From NCBI GenBank assembly GCA_030637065.1, contig DAOVVQ010000033.1, positions 1-19,568 on the forward strand: a stretch of 19,568 nt of DNA, in the 5' to 3' direction. Each line of letters starts with the position of its first letter. Position 1 is the first letter of the stretch. Of the stretch, positions 14,463-19,568 are shown piece after piece. This DNA is from Planctomycetota bacterium. GTDB taxonomy: Bacteria > Planctomycetota > Phycisphaerae > Sedimentisphaerales > Anaerohalosphaeraceae. The notes beneath the pieces are model-generated. The model saw only the letters and a list, made by a program, of their open reading frames with translations. It made no database searches and had not been told where the DNA came from. The translations under genes were made by a program, and so were the position numbers.

Positions 14463-17400
14463 ATGGTTTCAATGAGATATTTTCTGATTTTGCTTTTAGC
14501 GGGTTTCATGCCCGGCCCGGCCATCCGGGCTTTCACCGGCAACCAGAGCATCGGCTCGGGCGCGGATGTGAGGCTTGATAGCGAAGCGGCGACTCATACC
14601 TATACTATAAAAACCAGTGACGATCCTCCCAGGGATTGGCCAATGTGGCGATACGATGAGAACCGCAGTGCCGCCTCGCCTGTCGCACTGCCGGCGGTGC
14701 TTTATATGCAGTGGGTTCTCGAACTGCCCGAACCGAACCCCGCCTGGCCGAAAGACGAACTCGAACAGGCCAAAAAGCTTATGTTCGATCTTTCGTATGA
14801 GCCGGTGGTAATGGGCAAAACCATCTTCGTACCGTCGATGGTGCATGACAGCGTTACGGCGTACGACACGGAAACGGGAATCGAGCAATGGCGTTTCTAT
14901 AGCGAAGGTCCCGTGCGTTTTGCCCCGGTTGCCTTTCAAGACAGTATCTATTTCGTTTCAGATGACGGCTATCTATACTGCCTCGAAGCCGCGACCGGCC
15001 GGTTAAACTGGAAATTCAACGGCAGAGCTTCGGATAGAAAAGTTCTTGGCAACAAGAGATTGATATCGGCATGGCCTGCACGTGGCGGGCCTGTGGTAAA
15101 GGACGGGAAAATCTATTTCGCTTCGGGTATTTGGCCCTTCATGGGCATTTTCCTTTACGCCCTCGACGTCGATACCGGCCAGGTTGTCTGGGCCAACACT
15201 ACCGAAGGTTCCCGATGGATCAAGCAGCAACACAACGCCGATTCTTTCGCAGGCATTGCCCCGCAGGGCTACATTGCCGCAACCGATGATGTTCTTGTAG
15301 TCTCCGGAGGACGCAGCGTCCCAGCCGGTTTCGATCGCCATACAGGCCAGTTCCTTTTCCTGCAACTGTCCGACCGAACCTGGGGAAAAGACCAGGGAGG
15401 CTATGAGCTGGCGGCAATGCGAGACTGGTTCTTCAACGGTGGAAGTCACGAATGTGGAATGTATGACCTTTACGATGGTTCACCTGTCACAAAAACCGCT
15501 GCCACCGTTTTGACCGAAGAGGTCGTCTACCAGATGTCGGGCGGCAGTATCCAGGCCCTTGATCTTGCAGGCGCCAATCCGACACTCGGTTCGATATGGA
15601 GCCTTCCGATCGGCGCACAGCAAGTCTATTGTAAGGCGGGAAGTGTTCTCTACGCAGGCAGCACTGACCATGTCTACGCCGTAGAGGACTTAGGCAATAG
15701 CGGTCAGTTGCTCTGGGACAAAACAATAACGGGCAATCCGACAAATATGCTCGCCGCTGACAACAAGCTTTTCGTTGTCACAGAAGAAGGATATCTCTAT
15801 TGCTTCGGAGAAAGTGATACGGGAGTTTCGCTGCCAGCGCCCGGCTCACAGGCAATCGCCTGGCCTAAGCGGGACGAGTGGACCATAAAGGCCCGGGCCA
15901 TCCTTGACTGTGCCGATGCGAACGAGGGTTACTGTCTCGTTGCCGGTGTTGGAACAGGAAGGCTCACGGAAGAACTGGTGCGGCAGTCGGATATGAAGGT
16001 TATCGCTCTTGACCCGGATACAGCAAAAGTCGACACACTCCGCAAAAGATGGCAGCAAATGGGCCTGACGGGCGAAAGGGTCAGTGTGCTTACAGGCGAT
16101 ATTTTCTCTGTTGATCTTCCTGCGTATTTGGCAAACCTGATCGTTTCCGAAGACCTGGTCGCAGCGGGCATCGATGATCCCAACGAATTTATCGAAAAAG
16201 TGTTTTATTCTCTGCGTCCTTACGGTGGACAGGTTTGTTTCCATCCGGGTTTCCAGGCCGGTGACTTCGACTATAACGGCTTGATCGATTCCGGTGACCT
16301 GAGCCGTCTGGCCCGGCTTTGGCTCAAAGAAGGTACGTCTCTTATCGCCGATCATTATCCCGACCGGATAATAGATGAAAAAGATTTTGCAATAATGGTC
16401 AAATACTGGCTGAGAGACTTCTCTTCATCGTCGCTGCAGGGCATCTTCGAACAGGCGATATCCCATGCCGGCCTGGCCAATGCCGAAGTCACACAGGCTT
16501 ATGAATATACGCTTCTTGAAAGGGTCGGCCCCTTGCCCGGCTCGGCGGACTGGTCGCATATGTACGCTGACGCATCCAATACGATCGTCTCAAGGGATGC
16601 GCTTGTCAAACTTCCTCTTGGATTGCTTTGGTTCGGCGGCTCGTCAAATACGGAAATGCTTCCGCGGCACGGTCACGGTCCGTCCGAGCAGGTTGTCGCC
16701 GGCAGGATATTTATCGAAGGTCCCGATGTTCTGCGGGCCATGGACGTTTATACCGGCAGAGTGATGTGGGAAAGATCGCTGCCAAATTTCGGAGCACACT
16801 ATAATAATACCGAACACATGCCCGGCGCAATGGCCATTGGAACAAACTACGTTTCCGCCGAGGATGCTGTTTATGTCGCTTATGGCACACAATGTTTAAG
16901 ACTCGCCCCCGACAACGGCGCGACAACAGCAACATTTACAATCGCGGACCCCGGCTATGAAGATGCTGTTTTCGGCCAGGTCAGCATTTGGGACGATCTG
17001 CTTATTGTCGGAGCCGACCCGATCGTATATCCCGGTACCCCGGGACAGGAAAACTGGAACGAATCGTGCAGCAGGGACATCGTTGTGATGAATCGTTATA
17101 CCGGAAACATCGTATGGCAAAAAAGAGCGAATCACTCTTTCCAGCATAACTCGATCATTGTCGGCAACGATACATTGTATTGCATAGACCGTATCCCTCC
17201 GAATGAGCTTGACGCTCTGAGCAGACGTGGTATTGACCCGAATAATCCGACTGCTTTATGGAAATTACTGGCACTGGATGTCGCGACAGGCTCGGAGATA
17301 TGGAGTACGACAGATAATGTCTTCGGTACGTGGCTGGGCTACTCCGAGGAATATGACGTTCTCCTGCAATCCGGAAGAAAATCGAGAGATTCTCATGACG

Positions 17401-18401
17401 ATGAGCCCACCGGAAGACTTATCACATACGATGGTTCAAGCGGAACCGTTTTATGGGATAAAAGCAGCGGTGTTTCTGACGGCCCGTACCTGCTTCACCA
17501 TGACACCATCATCATGCAGGGAACCAATGCAGGCTCGGCTTTGAGTCTTTTAACCGGTGATGTAATTATGCGGGATCATCCGATCACGGGCGGCTCTACT
17601 CCGTGGAGCTTTTCAAGGAACTATGGATGTAATACTGCCGTTGGCAGCGAATATCTGCTGACATACCGCTCCGGAGCTGCCGGGTATTATGATCTCAGCA
17701 ATAATGGCGGGACAGGCAATCTGGGCGGTTTCAAGTCAAGCTGCACCTCGAATCTCATTCCGGCAAACGGTGTCCTGAACGTGCCGGATTACACCCGAAC
17801 CTGTACGTGCAGCTACCAGAACCAGACATCCCTGGCTTTGATACACATGCCCGAAACCGAGGTCTGGACGTTTGACCCGGTCTCTTCAAGCAGCGGCCCT
17901 GTAGAAAAGATCGGTATCAATTTCGCGGCTCCCGGCGACCGTCTTGCCGATAACGGCGTGTTATGGCTGGATTACCCTGACATTGGAGGCCCGTCGCCGT
18001 CCGTTGCCGTCGGTACGGCTGGGAGTGTAGAGTGGTTTGGCAATCATTCAGCCATGTTTGAAACGACTGATTTTGGATGGATCACCGCCACAGGAGCTAT
18101 CGGCCTGACAAACATAACCGTTACTCTTAACAACTTGCAGGAGCAGGAATATCTTATTCGGCTCTATTTCTCCGAGCCACAAGCTGCCGAACCGGGCCAG
18201 CGGGTTTTCGATGTTTCATTGCAGGGCCAATTGGTATTAGATGACTTCGATATCGCCCAACATGCCGGTTCGAGCGGAAACGGAATTGTCAGAGAATTCC
18301 CGAACGTTACTGCTGAGACCGATCTGACGGTGACACTTACCCCTTCGACAGGCTCAGCCGTGATTTGTGGAATTGAGATCGTGCAAACAGGTACGCCATG
18401 A
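14463..18401 (+). CDS. Giant secreted protein: two PQQ-type propellers, methyltransferase fold, internal dockerin, malectin-like domain
   Basis: 1312 residues. Signal peptide (1-23). First beta-propeller of PQQ/BamB-type blades (~57-450; repeated 'V.A.D..TG...W' such as 132-144, 172-184, 233-243). Methyltransferase-like Rossmann fold (~485-690; motif I VAGVGTGRLTEEL 493-505, acidic strand VIALDPD 513-519, LTGDIF 543-548, LIVSEDL 559-565). A dockerin-like pair (600-652; GDFDYNGLIDSGDLSRLARL, then DRIIDEKDF) interrupts that fold. Second propeller (~695-1040; GPSEQVVAGRIFIEG, ALDVATGSEIW). Cysteine-rich segment (1055-1116, with TCTCSYQNQTSLAL). Malectin-like carbohydrate-binding domain (~1147-1307). 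It is probably extracytoplasmic and carbohydrate-associated; whether it binds PQQ or SAM is unproven. The ATG has GGAGTGG eight bases upstream. The gene overlaps the phosphoesterase by ATGA. Confidence 0.85.
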   Translation: MVSMRYFLILLLAGFMPGPAIRAFTGNQSIGSGADVRLDSEAATHTYTIKTSDDPPRDWPMWRYDENRSAASPVALPAVLYMQWVLELPEPNPAWPKDELEQAKKLMFDLSYEPVVMGKTIFVPSMVHDSVTAYDTETGIEQWRFYSEGPVRFAPVAFQDSIYFVSDDGYLYCLEAATGRLNWKFNGRASDRKVLGNKRLISAWPARGGPVVKDGKIYFASGIWPFMGIFLYALDVDTGQVVWANTTEGSRWIKQQHNADSFAGIAPQGYIAATDDVLVVSGGRSVPAGFDRHTGQFLFLQLSDRTWGKDQGGYELAAMRDWFFNGGSHECGMYDLYDGSPVTKTAATVLTEEVVYQMSGGSIQALDLAGANPTLGSIWSLPIGAQQVYCKAGSVLYAGSTDHVYAVEDLGNSGQLLWDKTITGNPTNMLAADNKLFVVTEEGYLYCFGESDTGVSLPAPGSQAIAWPKRDEWTIKARAILDCADANEGYCLVAGVGTGRLTEELVRQSDMKVIALDPDTAKVDTLRKRWQQMGLTGERVSVLTGDIFSVDLPAYLANLIVSEDLVAAGIDDPNEFIEKVFYSLRPYGGQVCFHPGFQAGDFDYNGLIDSGDLSRLARLWLKEGTSLIADHYPDRIIDEKDFAIMVKYWLRDFSSSSLQGIFEQAISHAGLANAEVTQAYEYTLLERVGPLPGSADWSHMYADASNTIVSRDALVKLPLGLLWFGGSSNTEMLPRHGHGPSEQVVAGRIFIEGPDVLRAMDVYTGRVMWERSLPNFGAHYNNTEHMPGAMAIGTNYVSAEDAVYVAYGTQCLRLAPDNGATTATFTIADPGYEDAVFGQVSIWDDLLIVGADPIVYPGTPGQENWNESCSRDIVVMNRYTGNIVWQKRANHSFQHNSIIVGNDTLYCIDRIPPNELDALSRRGIDPNNPTALWKLLALDVATGSEIWSTTDNVFGTWLGYSEEYDVLLQSGRKSRDSHDDEPTGRLITYDGSSGTVLWDKSSGVSDGPYLLHHDTIIMQGTNAGSALSLLTGDVIMRDHPITGGSTPWSFSRNYGCNTAVGSEYLLTYRSGAAGYYDLSNNGGTGNLGGFKSSCTSNLIPANGVLNVPDYTRTCTCSYQNQTSLALIHMPETEVWTFDPVSSSSGPVEKIGINFAAPGDRLADNGVLWLDYPDIGGPSPSVAVGTAGSVEWFGNHSAMFETTDFGWITATGAIGLTNITVTLNNLQEQEYLIRLYFSEPQAAEPGQRVFDVSLQGQLVLDDFDIAQHAGSSGNGIVREFPNVTAETDLTVTLTPSTGSAVICGIEIVQTGTP

Positions 18402-19246
18402 ATATAAACAAGAATAACTGCACACGACGGAAGATACTGAAGACTGCAAGCCTGGGTGTGGCAGCAATTGCCGTGCCTTCGTGTGTGTCAATTCCAGAAA
18501 AGTCCCCTGAAAACCAAACGTTTGCATTCGCGCAAATCTGTGACACACAACTGGGCTTTGGAGGTTATGAACACGATGTAAAATCATTCAAGCAGGCTGT
18601 CAAACAGATCAATGTATTGAAGCCCGAGTTCGTGGTGATCTGCGGCGATCTGGTCAACACCGCCAACGAGAAATCGTTCGCGGATTTCAATGCGATCAAG
18701 GCCGGTTTCGACATGCCCTGTTACTGCGCACCTGGAAACCACGATGTTGGCAACCAGCCGACTTTGGCGTCGTTGCAGTACTACCGCAGGGCTGTGGGCA
18801 AAGATTACTACGAGTTCGAACACAAAGGGTATACGTTTGTGATAGTGAATACACAATTGTGGAAAGCACCGGTGAAAGACGAATCGGAAAAGCACGATTC
18901 CTGGCTTAGGGCAACCCTGGAGACTGCTGCAAACAAGGGATCTCGAGTGTTGGTAGTTGCCCACTATCCTTTGTTTCTCAAGAACCCGGATGAGGCCGAG
19001 GAGTATATGAATTTGCCTCTTGCCAAACGAAAGGAGCTGCTCAGTCTCTTTGAAGAACGAGGCGTGGTTGCCCTGCTTGGCGGGCACACGCATAGATTAC
19101 TCATCAACGAACACAAGGGCATCCAATTGGTCAATGGAGAAACAACAAGTAAGAACCGCGACAAACGTCCTTTCGGCTTCCGTCTGTGGTATGTAGGGGA
19201 TGCAAGTCCGTTTAAGCATGATTTTGTTCCCTTGGAGCGTTCCTGA
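18398..19246 (+). CDS. Tat-exported metallophosphoesterase lipoprotein
   Basis: A 282-residue calcineurin-like phosphoesterase. The N-terminus has a twin-arginine signal (TRRKILKTASLG, Arg10-Arg11) followed by VPSC with a possible lipidated Cys29. Metal-ligand motifs in order: DTQ at 49-51, GDLVN with Asp84, GNHD with Asn114-His115, AHYP with His189, and GGHTHR with His230 and His232. The first motif has Gln where most family members have His, as in the CPPED1/CSTP1-like branch. Tat export suggests folding and metal loading in the cytoplasm. It starts within the stop codon of the propeller gene (ATGA), has a weak ribosome site, and is therefore probably translationally coupled. The substrate is unknown; neighbours suggest a phosphate ester tied to the same extracellular glycan programme. 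Confidence 0.87.
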   Translation: MNINKNNCTRRKILKTASLGVAAIAVPSCVSIPEKSPENQTFAFAQICDTQLGFGGYEHDVKSFKQAVKQINVLKPEFVVICGDLVNTANEKSFADFNAIKAGFDMPCYCAPGNHDVGNQPTLASLQYYRRAVGKDYYEFEHKGYTFVIVNTQLWKAPVKDESEKHDSWLRATLETAANKGSRVLVVAHYPLFLKNPDEAEEYMNLPLAKRKELLSLFEERGVVALLGGHTHRLLINEHKGIQLVNGETTSKNRDKRPFGFRLWYVGDASPFKHDFVPLERS

Positions 19247-19374
19247 AGTCTTGGCAGGAGGATCGGTTGGTTGTCCGATAGGATGTTAGGCTTAGGCAGA
19301 AGAGATACTCAAGAGGGTGTAAAGTCAGTGAAGGTCATCAGAGCGTAGAGTCTGTAAATTTTTCCTCATGCTTT

Positions 19375-19568
19375 TTACTCTTTCTTTCTCATGTCTTCAG
19401 GGAATTTGTCGAGTATCTCCAGGCCTTCAAGCCTCTCCCTCCAGTTTCTGGGCGGCTTGACGTCTATTTTCATAATACCTTTATTATATTTAAACCCTTC
19501 GCTTGTCACATTCTCAATAATCGGGTTCCAACTTCCCGCAGTACCATTCTTCACGACACCTACCGACG
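19375..19568 (-). CDS. C-terminal end of an unrecognised protein (5' end outside window)
   Basis: A - strand frame runs from the window edge to a TAA at 19377-19375, giving the last 63 residues of a longer protein. The end reads ...NPIIENVTSEGFKYNKGIMK, then IDVKPPRNWRERLEGLEI and a charged tail FPEDMRKKE. The PIIENVT / GI.KIDV strand pattern resembles the last rungs of a beta-helix protein such as a pectinase or glycan lyase, which would fit the neighbouring sulfatase locus, but this is a guess. The frame is convergent with the phosphoesterase gene. I see no clear terminator in the 128 bases between them. Confidence 0.6.
   Translation of the reverse strand, partial: SVGVVKNGTAGSWNPIIENVTSEGFKYNKGIMKIDVKPPRNWRERLEGLEILDKFPEDMRKKE

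Overview
The window reads as a chromosomal segment from a free-living, saprophytic Gram-negative-type bacterium, most likely a planctomycete of the Phycisphaerae/Sedimentisphaerales kind. That is an inference. It rests on dockerin-like repeat pairs ending in 'WL', a secreted sulfatase, a giant secreted PQQ-type beta-propeller protein with an embedded methyltransferase fold, several lipoproteins, a short PheT, and housekeeping genes detached from their usual operon partners. No phage, IS element or CRISPR array is visible.

Left part (1-4436): about 500 bp of non-coding DNA with one compact palindromic element, then a cytoplasmic TPR protein and a large type IB DNA topoisomerase on the + strand. 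Middle (4437-9068): a lipoprotein gluzincin, an AT-rich gene with two tandem GspG-like domains and a doubtful start, and ribosomal protein bL21, all on the - strand. These are followed by a + strand D-amino-acid aminotransferase-like enzyme and a - strand PEGA lipoprotein. An imperfect ~37-bp repeat lies upstream of two of the - strand genes. Then comes pheT (9069-11093), without pheS.

Right part: 11199-11439 holds a well-formed small RNA gene (promoter, long folded RNA, intrinsic terminator) that I interpret as 6S RNA. After it come a leader with two further good promoters and a secreted locus. The locus encodes a dockerin-tagged sulfatase with an N-terminal beta-trefoil, a 1312-residue double-propeller / methyltransferase / internal dockerin / malectin-like protein, and a Tat-exported metallophosphoesterase overlapping it by 4 bp (ATGA). 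Together these look like exported machinery acting on sulfated or decorated carbohydrate. The C-terminus of another gene, on the opposite strand, enters at the right edge.

The most notable points are the 6S-like RNA, the dockerin pair inserted inside the methyltransferase fold, the tandem GspG-like protein with an in-frame TAA in its apparent signal peptide, and the topoisomerase IB with a long unrecognised N-terminal region.
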